DNA of 25,619 nt from a virus, in IMG/VR virus record IMGVR_UViG_3300027805_000080, positions 1 through 25,619 of that record. One strand, given 5' to 3'. Shown piece after piece: positions 19,542 through 25,619 of the stretch; the stretch's first letter is position 1; every line of letters begins with the position of its first letter. Both the position numbers and the translations under genes were made by a program. The notes beneath the pieces are model-generated. The model saw nothing but the letters and a program-made list of their open reading frames with translations. It was not told the origin of the DNA and searched no databases.

Positions 19542-20449
19542 AGCTTTCCTAGAGAGATGAAGCAGGCCGCCAAATTGATCTCAGTATCTGCAACAATTGA
19601 GTGCTTGTACAGGTGCTCAGCTATTACTAGGATAGCTTCTTCCTTATCATTCACTTTGAGCTTGTCAATATTTTCATAAAGAAATCGATAGACATCTTCA
19701 TGTTCTTCTTTAGTTGCTGAGTCACAAACAAGCTTTCTTGCTACCTTAAAATTACCTGCTGAAATAGCGTCAAGTAGCCCAAAGCGCCAGTCGCTAAAGC
19801 CATCATCAGCCGACTTGGGATCTAGAAGCTTACCACCTTGAGAATTTCCCTGAATTAGCTGGATAGTTTTTCTGATATCTGGATACCCAACATCAACATA
19901 CGTTAACAGAATTTCTGCATCATACTCTATGCCTTCCTTCTCAAGAATTTCTGCCATTCTAACAGCAACCTTTTCCTTGTCAGGAGCTTTGAAGTAAAAC
20001 TCTTGGAAGCGGGATTTAAGTGGAGCAATTATTTTGTTTGAATAATTACAGGTTGCAATGTACCTGCAGTTTGTTTGCGTTTCATCCATTAGACTACGAA
20101 GAAGGGCTTGTGCATCTAGAGATAGATAATCAATCTCTTCAAGTCGCACCACCTTAAACTTGCCAAGAGGCATAGACATGGCAAATGATGTTACCTTGTT
20201 ACGAATTGCCTCAATTTTTTCATCTGAGCAATTTACCTTTATCACATCAGAAGGATCGACATTTAGGTCATGAATGAGCGCTTTTGAGATAGACGTTTTT
20301 CCAGTTCCTTGAACGCCTGCCAAGAACAAATGCGGGATATCCGCAGAATGAACAAATGATTCAAACTTAGATTGTTGTCTGTCATCTTGAAAGATAACGT
20401 CAGCCACTGTTTTAGGACGATAGCGCTCTACCCAAATATTTGTTTTCAT
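19538..20449 (-). CDS. Clamp loader AAA+ ATPase, T4 gp44 / RFC small subunit-like
   Basis: 303 residues (T4 gp44 is 319). It begins with WVERYRPKTVADVIF, the typical RFC box. It carries Walker A GVQGTGKT (45-52), a Walker B position VVRLEEID (100-107; E in place of the first D), sensor 1 IATCNY (131-136) and the arginine-finger KSRFQ (145-149). Residues after about 200 form the helical collar. It hydrolyses ATP to open the sliding clamp and load it at primer ends. The first gene behind the promoter at 20480-20507. Its ATGA overlap couples it to the next gene. Confidence 0.9.
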   Translation of the reverse strand: MKTNIWVERYRPKTVADVIFQDDRQQSKFESFVHSADIPHLFLAGVQGTGKTSISKALIHDLNVDPSDVIKVNCSDEKIEAIRNKVTSFAMSMPLGKFKVVRLEEIDYLSLDAQALLRSLMDETQTNCRYIATCNYSNKIIAPLKSRFQEFYFKAPDKEKVAVRMAEILEKEGIEYDAEILLTYVDVGYPDIRKTIQLIQGNSQGGKLLDPKSADDGFSDWRFGLLDAISAGNFKVARKLVCDSATKEEHEDVYRFLYENIDKLKVNDKEEAILVIAEHLYKHSIVADTEINLAACFISLGKL

Positions 20450-20479
20450 GCTGGAAATAATAAAAGTTATGGATTACTT

Positions 20480-20507
20480 ATTATAATCCAACGTACAGAA
20501 TATTAAA
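20480..20507 (-). promoter_or_regulatory. Candidate sigma-70 promoter for the clamp-loader/polymerase operon
   Basis: Minus strand TTTAAT (20502-20507) - 16 bp - TATAAT (20480-20485), 30 bases upstream of the clamp loader start, with the same spacing as the repeated promoter though not its sequence. It sits in the short gap after the membrane protein gene. Confidence 0.5.
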
Positions 20508-20513
20508 CAACAA

Positions 20514-21626
20514 TCAGATATTGTCCTGATATATGCTTTTTATTTTTGATAGATTAGATCTATGATCTGTATCTACCTGAATGTCAGCATTATCTTTTAC
20601 TATTATGTCTTCCAGTAAAGATTTTGCGGGAGGGCTAGATGTATCTATGACGATTTCTATTGAGTCTTGCTGCTGCAGCTTACTATCATCAGATAAAGCT
20701 GGCAATTCACCAGTTGTCGTTTGTTCATCTAGCATTTCTTCTTTTTGCTCTACTGCTGGCTCTACTGCTGGTTGAGCAGTAGTTAGAGTATGTATTTCCA
20801 GTAATGACGGTGCAGCAGGTATTACATCAAGACCTTCTTTATTTGTTTCTGTCAAATGATTGTCAGAAGTAATATCATCTTTAGATAATCCAGTATCAGT
20901 ATCAGTGTCATTCAATTTACTATCATCAGATTCTTTTTTATTCTTTTCCCGGTTTCTTTCTTCTAAAAGAAAGTTTCCTGCCAGAAGCAGTGCTATCGCA
21001 AGTGGATCAAATACAAATATAATGATAAAAATTACCCATTTAACAGCTTTTTCTGGCGTAGTGTCAAATGCTTCTGCGATATAAATTATAGGGCCAACCT
21101 CAACATTCTTTTTTATAGAATCTATTTTGAGAGATGGAAGTTCTTTATCTATTTCTGCAATACGTTCATTTATTCTGTTGACCTCGGGTGCAAACTGTCT
21201 CATTAATTGAGTTCTACCGCGCACCATGTTTTCTGGTAATTGCGCTATTTGCTTGTCAATTTCTTCTTTACGTTTTTGCAGCCTTGCCTGTTCTTCTTGC
21301 AAAGTTTGGATCATAACATTTTGGGTGTTAGTTCCTGAAATTGCCTTCTGAAATTCGGCAGAAAGGAATCCAAACGCTCCTGCTGAAGTAATAATCATAA
21401 GAACTACAGCAGCAACAGTCATATAACTTCTCATCACGAGATTAATATGATTCCACTTTTTATATAGAAAACTAACGCTAACTACTTTTCCTATATCTAA
21501 TGCAATTGCCAATGCGATAATAATCGGATTGGCAGAAAATAATGATGCCAAACCCAGTACGCTTACATATGTTCCAATTGTTTCAATTAAAAACGCCGAA
21601 AATAAAACTAGGATGGTAAAAGGCAT
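20514..21626 (-). CDS. Membrane protein with coiled coil and acidic tail, 370 residues
   Basis: Three hydrophobic segments occupy residues about 3-30, 34-55 and 67-90. A periplasm- or cytoplasm-facing coiled coil follows (about 100-165, ENMVRGRTQLMRQFAPEVNR flanked by Glu/Lys/Gln heptads), then a fourth segment at about 198-221 (FVFDPLAIALLLAGNFLLEE). The last 140 residues are low-complexity, Asp/Ser/Thr-rich and probably disordered. It resembles membrane proteins of large T4-like phages by layout only; function unknown. Inner-membrane location inferred. GAGGAG precedes the ATG closely. It follows the GroES-like gene by 10 bases. Confidence 0.78.
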   Translation of the reverse strand: MPFTILVLFSAFLIETIGTYVSVLGLASLFSANPIIIALAIALDIGKVVSVSFLYKKWNHINLVMRSYMTVAAVVLMIITSAGAFGFLSAEFQKAISGTNTQNVMIQTLQEEQARLQKRKEEIDKQIAQLPENMVRGRTQLMRQFAPEVNRINERIAEIDKELPSLKIDSIKKNVEVGPIIYIAEAFDTTPEKAVKWVIFIIIFVFDPLAIALLLAGNFLLEERNREKNKKESDDSKLNDTDTDTGLSKDDITSDNHLTETNKEGLDVIPAAPSLLEIHTLTTAQPAVEPAVEQKEEMLDEQTTTGELPALSDDSKLQQQDSIEIVIDTSSPPAKSLLEDIIVKDNADIQVDTDHRSNLSKIKSIYQDNI

Positions 21627-21636
21627 CTACTCCTCT

Positions 21637-21954
21637 TTAATACGCATACGTGACACTTTCATCATTTCCAATAGCTATGACCTTAGTGTCATCAGATTTC
21701 CAATATGATTTTCCTTCAAATTTTATTTCTTTAGTCCACTGAAGAGCTTCTATTAAAACTATATCACCCACGTTAAAATCTGTCACCTTGCTTCCAACGG
21801 CTTCAACTTTTCCCCACCTAGCATATTTGCCCTGAGTATCAAAGTCTTGATTTGTTAGAATAATCTTTCCACTGTTTCTTTCGATAAATCTACCACCAGC
21901 AGTGACTGAAAAAAATGAAAACAAAAAGGAATTTCCGAGCGGTTTAAGCGCCAT
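21637..21954 (-). CDS. GroES-like co-chaperonin (T4 gp31-like)
   Basis: 105 residues. The start (MALKPLGNSFLF), the mobile-loop-like segment TAGGRFIERNSGKIILTN and the closing strands (ARWGKVEAVGSKVTDFNVGD, then VLIEALQWTKEI) fit the small beta-barrel of GroES/gp31 proteins (T4 gp31 is 111). In T4 this subunit replaces GroES on host GroEL to fold the capsid protein. The sequence is closer in feel to the co-chaperonin-like proteins of other T4-type phages than to bacterial GroES. GGAG lies 8 bases before the ATG. It follows the 95-residue gene behind the late-type promoter. Confidence 0.72.
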   Translation of the reverse strand: MALKPLGNSFLFSFFSVTAGGRFIERNSGKIILTNQDFDTQGKYARWGKVEAVGSKVTDFNVGDIVLIEALQWTKEIKFEGKSYWKSDDTKVIAIGNDESVTYAY

Positions 21955-21997
21955 GATATTATCTCCTATATTGATGATCTTAATGATGATATCTGTA

Positions 21998-22285
21998 TTA
22001 CGCGATTTCTGTCTTATTTTTATTTTTCTTTGGTGCTTCTGTAATATCAGAATCAGAAGCAGAAGCAGAAATGATAGCAGCTTCCATTGATATATTTAAT
22101 GCACTTGGCAATTCTTGCGCAAGTTGGTTAGTGTTTTCTTTTATTTTTATTCCATCTTTTTCATCAATGAATCTTCTTCGTTGATCAACCCCCACTGGTA
22201 CAGGAGTTACCGCTAATTGCTCTTTTATAGACAGAAGATCAAAATCAACAATCTCGCCTCGAGCGCTTCTTGCTTTTTTGCTCAT
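21998..22285 (-). CDS. Hypothetical 95-residue phage protein (RSARGEIVDFDLL motif)
   Basis: Start ATG at 22285 is 9 bases after GGAG; a TTG five codons upstream overlaps that site. It begins MSKKARSARGEIVDFDLLSI, followed by KEQLAVTPVPVGVDQRRRFI and a Ser/Asp/Lys-rich tail (SASASDSDITEAPKKNKN). The ARG..VDFDL..IK.Q......P..V..R..FID motif looks conserved among large phages, but I know no function. A candidate late promoter lies 60 bases upstream, so it may be a late or virion-associated protein, possibly co-expressed with the co-chaperonin. Confidence 0.7.
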   Translation of the reverse strand: MSKKARSARGEIVDFDLLSIKEQLAVTPVPVGVDQRRRFIDEKDGIKIKENTNQLAQELPSALNISMEAAIISASASDSDITEAPKKNKNKTEIA

Positions 22286-22343
22286 TGGTATTTTCTCCAA
22301 TAGGATATGGGTATAAATATTATAATTGCTTGTGCAATCTGTT

Positions 22344-22351
22344 TATTTATT
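22344..22351 (-). promoter_or_regulatory. Candidate T4-type late promoter (AATAAATA)
   Basis: The minus strand reads AATAAATA about 60 bases before the start at 22285, matching NATAAATA. It stands between the polymerase N-half and the genes for the 95-residue protein and co-chaperonin. The region is AT-rich, so chance cannot be excluded. Confidence 0.4.
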
Positions 22352-22353
22352 AT

Positions 22354-22364
22354 CCGCCCGGCGG
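22354..22364. other. Short GC-rich palindrome
   Basis: CCGCC-C-GGCGG, flanked by TTATT/AATAA arms, lies between the stop of the polymerase N-half and the late-type promoter. The loop is only one base, so hairpin formation is doubtful and no U-tract follows. Protein-binding site or chance. Confidence 0.25.
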
Positions 22365-22373
22365 TTAATAACC

Positions 22374-22883
22374 TTAATCATGGAAAAATTCTTCTAACGG
22401 TATGTTAAACCTGATTGGGTCTACTTTATGAAGACCTAAAATGAACAAAACTAGAGATGCACAAGATGATCCTCTTCCCACTCCCCAAAGAGTATTTGTT
22501 TCCTTTAAGACATCTACGACATAAATTAGCGCTCTAAAAACATCGGTTAGTTTTCTAGTCTTTATTTCATGCAATTCTCTTTCGGCGCGATGTTCATAAG
22601 CATGCCCCAATTTACTTGCTTTCTGCATTATTAAAGAATCTAAATCTAGATTTAGATATTCTTGAGGTATTTTCCATGAAAAGTCAGGATCAAATACTGA
22701 TTTTGACTCTGCACCTATTTCATAATCAGAAAGATTATTAAACAGCTGTATATCTTCATTCAGATAATTGACAATTATTTTTTCCTGTTCGACACCACTT
22801 AAAAATAGCGATGGGACGTGCTCAGGATTAACCTGATTAGTCCCGTCAAAGTAAAGAATTCTATCTTTTAGTTCAGTCTTCAT
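22374..22883 (-). CDS. DnaE-type DNA polymerase, N-terminal half of a split catalytic core
   Basis: 169 residues. The C-terminal third is clearly DnaE-like: LWGVGRGSSCASLVLFILGL (133-152) followed by HKVDPIRFNIPLEEFFHD, matching the GPGRGSGAGSLVAY...DLDPLRF...FERFLN block. It stops exactly where DnaE would continue to PDFDxDF, which begins the protein at 15482-16051. The preceding helices (residues 72-130, with HAYEHRAERELHEIKTRKLT) correspond to the region just before GRGS. There is no PHP domain. The start overlaps the preceding gene by 11 bp, and there is no ribosome binding site of note. It should bind template/dNTP phosphates but cannot catalyse alone. Confidence 0.85.
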   Translation of the reverse strand: MKTELKDRILYFDGTNQVNPEHVPSLFLSGVEQEKIIVNYLNEDIQLFNNLSDYEIGAESKSVFDPDFSWKIPQEYLNLDLDSLIMQKASKLGHAYEHRAERELHEIKTRKLTDVFRALIYVVDVLKETNTLWGVGRGSSCASLVLFILGLHKVDPIRFNIPLEEFFHD

Positions 22884-23130
22884 TAGATTGGTTTTGCATC
22901 ATGGGATTCATTTTTAGCTGATGCATACAGAATTTTCTAATAACTGTCTCAGGCACAGTAACATATGGAGATTCAACAAAAAATTGAATTTTACCCCAGT
23001 TACCAGTAGCAAGAAACTTTTTAAGTGATTCAAGGTGCAACTTATTTTTAGGATTAAAGTTTTCGCGCTTTATCTGATTGCCCTTAAGAAGCTTAGACAT
23101 CAAGCGATCTTCAGTTTCTAAGAAATACAT
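22873..23130 (-). CDS. Hypothetical 85-residue protein
   Basis: Start ATG at 23130, 7 bases after GGAG, directly follows the deaminase stop. The sequence MYFLETEDRLMSKLLKGNQI continues with KNKLHLESLKKFLATGNWGK and VESPYVTVPETVIRKFCMHQ. The middle 'LESLKKFLATGNWGKIQFFVESPY..VPETV..K' may be a small DNA-associated helical protein. No family recognised. It is sandwiched between deaminase and polymerase N-half, overlapping the latter by 11 bp. Confidence 0.68.
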   Translation of the reverse strand: MYFLETEDRLMSKLLKGNQIKRENFNPKNKLHLESLKKFLATGNWGKIQFFVESPYVTVPETVIRKFCMHQLKMNPMMQNQSNED

Positions 23131-23131
23131 T

Positions 23132-23692
23132 TTATTTCTCCTCAAGTTTAACAACTTCTACGCCGCGGCTTTTTAAGAATTCAATTCCAGAGGCATCACG
23201 GTACTGTTCACGATAAACAACCTTAGCAATCTTTGACTGCTTAATAAGTTTAGAGCACTCAAAACAGGGAGACATTGTCACGTATAGTGTGGCTCCTCTA
23301 GCTCCAACGCCGCCATTTTCGGCAATCTTAGTCAGTGCATTGCTTTCTGCGTGAAGAACCCCAGGCTTTGTTAGAAGTTTGTATCGCCCGGTCATTTCAT
23401 TACCACTAGAATCTATGTAGGTTCCCGTGTGTGGCCATTGTTCTTCAATTTCTTCTGGGGATAACCACCCTCCAGCAGAGCACCATTCCACAGTTTCGCA
23501 CCCGTCATCCTCATCGCCAGCAGGCATCCCATTATACCCATCTGAGATGATTTGCCGATCCTTGACAATTAGAGCGCCCACCTGCTTGCGATTAGCTTTT
23601 GAGCGTTTAGCCCAGACCTCGGCCATCTGCATGTAGGCCTCGTCAAGATCAATTCGGTTTGGATTAGTGGTAATTCGCGGGAGAATCATCAT
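23132..23692 (-). CDS. dCMP deaminase
   Basis: 186 residues from the ATG at 23692 (ribosome binding site GAGG; the longer frame upstream lies in the neighbouring gene), close to the 193 of T4 Cd. The cytidine/deoxycytidylate deaminase zinc site is complete: HAESNAL with H114 and catalytic E116, and PCFECSKLI with C143 and C146. The T4-type GYNGMPAG loop (52-59) is present. It converts dCMP to dUMP, feeding dTTP synthesis. The insertion DDGCETVEWC resembles the second metal site of the T4 enzyme. It overlaps the upstream gene by 29 bp, with the polymerase N-half downstream. Confidence 0.92.
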   Translation of the reverse strand: MMILPRITTNPNRIDLDEAYMQMAEVWAKRSKANRKQVGALIVKDRQIISDGYNGMPAGDEDDGCETVEWCSAGGWLSPEEIEEQWPHTGTYIDSSGNEMTGRYKLLTKPGVLHAESNALTKIAENGGVGARGATLYVTMSPCFECSKLIKQSKIAKVVYREQYRDASGIEFLKSRGVEVVKLEEK

Positions 23693-24014
23693 CTGTAATT
23701 TCCTCGTCTGGATCAATTCCGAGCTGTTCTTCGAGATCATGAATAACGTCACGAATGATAGAAAACAGAGTAAGATTCCCATTAGCAACCTGGTCACCTA
23801 GCTCAGCATAAAGGCCTTCAGCTAGAATACCGTAGTATCCCGTCGCATTGATGTATGTCTGGACTCCTTCTTCGTCTTCCATAAGCTTAACACCTAGTGT
23901 TAAGAGAGCATGATCTTCGCTTGCTTCAAATTTCTCAACAACCTGCCCAGTTATATCAGCTAATTCATTTAGAAGATCATCATCTGATTTTGTATTATCT
24001 ATAAGCTTGCTCAT
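23664..24014 (-). CDS. Hypothetical acidic 116-residue protein
   Basis: MSKLIDNTKSDDDLLNELAD, then a region with QTYINATGYYGILAEGLYAE and a C-terminal acidic stretch (LEEQLGIDPDEEITDDD). Strongly acidic and helical; the 'VQTYINATGYYGILAEGLYAE' part looks conserved among large phages, function unknown. AAGGAC lies before the ATG. It is the first gene behind the promoter at 24037-24042 and overlaps the deaminase start. Confidence 0.72.
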   Translation of the reverse strand: MSKLIDNTKSDDDLLNELADITGQVVEKFEASEDHALLTLGVKLMEDEEGVQTYINATGYYGILAEGLYAELGDQVANGNLTLFSIIRDVIHDLEEQLGIDPDEEITDDDSPANYH

Positions 24015-24036
24015 GTATGTCCTTTATTATTAAAGT

Positions 24037-24042
24037 ATTATA
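24037..24042 (-). promoter_or_regulatory. Candidate extended -10 promoter (TGCTATAAT)
   Basis: The minus strand has TGCTATAAT, a full extended -10 element, 23 bases before the ATG at 24014. The -35 region is poor, which is tolerable for extended -10 promoters. It would drive the acidic protein, deaminase, 85-residue protein and polymerase N-half genes. Confidence 0.55.
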
Positions 24043-24073
24043 GCATAAAGCTAAATGATTGAAAACTTAAAGT

Positions 24074-24967
24074 TTATATCCCGGATTCTTCTACTTCTAT
24101 TAAATCTTTCAATGTGTTCGGATTAGATTTCAATAGCATGGCAAGCACGCTAAATCCACTATATTTTGCCCATGTGCAACCATGCAATTCTACCATATGC
24201 AAAGTCTCTGCCATAGCCAGTGTGAGAAGATCTAATATTGCATTAGTATTATTTTTTCTCGGGTTATTGTTTTCAAAGTGAAGAGATCCATTTGAATTAA
24301 GATTAACCTCGGGCTGAATATCAGAAAATGAAATAAGTTGATTTCCAAATTCTATTTTAAAAGCGTTTAATACTTCTGCGCTGTCCGTAGCAACAAATAA
24401 TCTATTAATGTTTAGCTTCTTTAAAGATTCAATAGCTGTGACATAATCGGTCTTTAGATCTGTATTTCGAACGTGAACAGCGTGATACGCTCCACCAATT
24501 GAATTAATTCTATCCTTAAGCATCTTAGCTAGCCATGACTTAATTCTAAGTTTTTGAAGAGCATTTATAGAACGTACACCTCCTCCAAAGTGCTGCTGAA
24601 CCAACACTGTTTCCGTGTAATCTTTGCCAAAATCAAATAAGATCGGCATCTTAGATTTTGTTTCTACCCAGCAGCCGTAGTTTTGACTAAATTCAATGTG
24701 GTAGTTGTCAACTTTTCCAGTTAGAAAAGTTGGATATACATCTAATTCATTTAATTCTGCGTTGTATGTGTTTAAACTAAGAATTAATCTGTCATCGGTG
24801 CTTGTAAAATAGTGTTCGAAATCATCTCTAAAATGCTTACTAGAAACATGATTTGTGTCAACAATAACACACCTATCGTGCGAAATTGCATATTGATATG
24901 CAATTTCAATCTGATTTAACATATCGTTTAGACCAGATTCTGGTCTACACAAAACATACCTATTCAT
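24074..24967 (-). CDS. Fucosyltransferase-like glycosyltransferase
   Basis: 297 residues. The N-terminus has GLNDMLNQIEIAYQYAISHD, like the GLGNRL..L..A...A... opening of alpha-1,2/1,6-fucosyltransferases. HAVHVRNTDLKTDY (about 162-175) sits where those enzymes have HIRRxD, and LFVATDSAEVLNAFK and AILDLLTLAMAETLH follow as the second nucleotide-sugar region. The key HxR is present; the sugar donor (GDP-fucose by analogy) is not certain. It is paired with the FkbM-type methyltransferase upstream. The ribosome binding site is weak. Confidence 0.65.
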   Translation of the reverse strand: MNRYVLCRPESGLNDMLNQIEIAYQYAISHDRCVIVDTNHVSSKHFRDDFEHYFTSTDDRLILSLNTYNAELNELDVYPTFLTGKVDNYHIEFSQNYGCWVETKSKMPILFDFGKDYTETVLVQQHFGGGVRSINALQKLRIKSWLAKMLKDRINSIGGAYHAVHVRNTDLKTDYVTAIESLKKLNINRLFVATDSAEVLNAFKIEFGNQLISFSDIQPEVNLNSNGSLHFENNNPRKNNTNAILDLLTLAMAETLHMVELHGCTWAKYSGFSVLAMLLKSNPNTLKDLIEVEESGI

Positions 24968-24979
24968 AAATTTTTATCT

Positions 24980-25603
24980 TTAGAGCTTTGTATACCAGTC
25001 ATCCCACTTACTTTCTTTTTCTTGCACTCTGCGATATCCTTTAGAGGTTAGAAATTCGTATATGTTCTGTCTTGTTTGCGAATAGTTATGTTCAACCGTT
25101 ATAAGAGATATATCATAATAAGACCAATCGAATGTTTTAAGAATTTCATATTCTCCGCCCTCTGTATCTAAACTTAGATAGTCTATTTGTCGAGGAGCAT
25201 TAAATTGCTCAAGTAGATCTAATAACGTAATTGTTTGTACTTCTATCTTTTTATGGTTACTAAGTCTAGTGTTTGAATGAAAGTCACAATTTGCAAATTC
25301 TTCTAAGGCACTTAAGGCATGTTCATTGTCTGCGCTGCCACCGCAATCAAGAAATGTGAGAATTTTATTCGATTCAGTGTAAACACACTTAGTTGATATG
25401 TTGCATTTACGATTTTTGTGTAGTGCTTCATGATGCATCGGGTTAGGTTCTGCTAATATTCCATTCCAGCCATGATTTTTTTCTAGAGCATACGTATTAC
25501 TCAACATTATGCCGTCTACAGCACCAAACTCAACGAAATATCCGTTTTGTTTGTTATTTGTTTTTTGAAGAACCCATAAGTCTTGACCTAATTGTGAATG
25601 CAT
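24980..25603 (-). CDS. FkbM-type SAM-dependent methyltransferase
   Basis: 207 residues. It opens SQLGQDLWVLQ and GYFVEFGAVDG (the SAM-binding loop, about 21-31), then ILAEPNP and DYLSLDTEGGEYEIL, the three hallmarks of FkbM-type methyltransferases. The family mostly methylates sugar hydroxyls or small molecules. It is followed 12 bases downstream by the fucosyltransferase-like gene, so the pair may build and cap a glycan on phage or host surface, or act in DNA modification; this is inference. The ribosome binding site is GAGAG, slightly weak. The gene's upstream promoter is outside the window. Confidence 0.88.
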   Translation of the reverse strand: MHSQLGQDLWVLQKTNNKQNGYFVEFGAVDGIMLSNTYALEKNHGWNGILAEPNPMHHEALHKNRKCNISTKCVYTESNKILTFLDCGGSADNEHALSALEEFANCDFHSNTRLSNHKKIEVQTITLLDLLEQFNAPRQIDYLSLDTEGGEYEILKTFDWSYYDISLITVEHNYSQTRQNIYEFLTSKGYRRVQEKESKWDDWYTKL

Positions 25604-25619
25604 AATTTTTACTCTCTAC

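Noticed and set aside
22312-22319. Plus-strand TATAAATA, an exact T4 late promoter match
   Set aside because: No plus-strand gene follows; the region is AT-rich and the downstream genes run the other way.
15482-22883. Split intein joining the two polymerase halves, as in cyanobacterial DnaE
   Set aside because: The N-half ends right after the FERFLN-like block and the C-half begins with the catalytic strand. Neither carries additional residues with intein start (Cys/Ser) or His-Asn end motifs.
1-25619. tRNA genes, CRISPR array, IS element, integrase or attachment site
   Set aside because: I looked for cloverleaf-like segments, regular repeat-spacer patterns and transposase or recombinase motifs and saw none; only short promoter and gene-tail repeats were found. 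A covariance-model search would be needed to exclude tRNAs fully.

Overview
The window looks like part of a large, lytic, T4-superfamily-like tailed phage (Caudoviricetes, myovirus type). The evidence is very dense packing, many ATGA stop/start overlaps, almost all genes on one (minus) strand, dozens of 40-150-residue orphan proteins, and a T4-type replication set: a gp44-like clamp loader ATPase, a gp62-like clamp loader partner, ATP-dependent DNA ligase, dCMP deaminase and a gp31/GroES-like co-chaperonin. No integrase, IS element, CRISPR array, rRNA or tRNA gene was recognised. The host is probably a Gram-negative bacterium: the CCA-adding enzyme resembles the gammaproteobacterial type, and the promoters are sigma-70-like. 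Both points are inferences.

Layout, in transcription order (right to left). (1) 25.6-24.07 kb: an FkbM-type methyltransferase and a fucosyltransferase-like glycosyltransferase. (2) 24.0-22.4 kb: an acidic protein, dCMP deaminase, a small protein, and the N-terminal half of a DnaE (C-family) polymerase palm. (3) 22.3-20.5 kb: a candidate late promoter, a small Lys/Ser-rich protein, a GroES-like co-chaperonin, and a membrane protein with a coiled coil. (4) 20.5-14.3 kb: a long operon running gp44-like ATPase, small proteins (one carrying a gp23-like motif), gp62-like, two orphans, a zinc-finger protein, the C-terminal half of the DnaE-like polymerase, and a DadA-like FAD amino-acid dehydrogenase. 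(5) 14.2-12.0 kb: a CCA-adding enzyme overlapping a GSxxYG/SDLD nucleotidyltransferase (COG3541/RlaP-like), probably an RNA-end repair pair. (6) 11.6-12.04 kb: the only plus-strand gene, behind a candidate late promoter. (7) 11.4-3.4 kb: small early-type genes in short operons driven by near-identical repeated promoters, with an SprT-like protease and DNA ligase. (8) 3.4-0 kb: one tightly overlapping operon of tiny paralogues interrupted by a complete methionine aminopeptidase gene.

The most striking point is the polymerase. Two genes 6.3 kb apart encode complementary halves of a PHP-less DnaE-type catalytic core. The break falls between the GRGS block and the catalytic DxDxD block. The second half lies downstream of the 44-like/62-like genes, where T4 carries its family-B polymerase gene 43. 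This suggests a hybrid replisome: T4-type clamp loader with a split bacterial-type polymerase.

Other points of interest are a 58-bp promoter-leader repeat at three loci plus two shorter derivatives, small paralogue families whose conserved C-terminal codons double as ribosome binding sites for the next gene, and metabolic or translation-related genes unusual in phages (MetAP, DadA-like, Cca). Family assignments were made by eye from motifs; no database search was possible.
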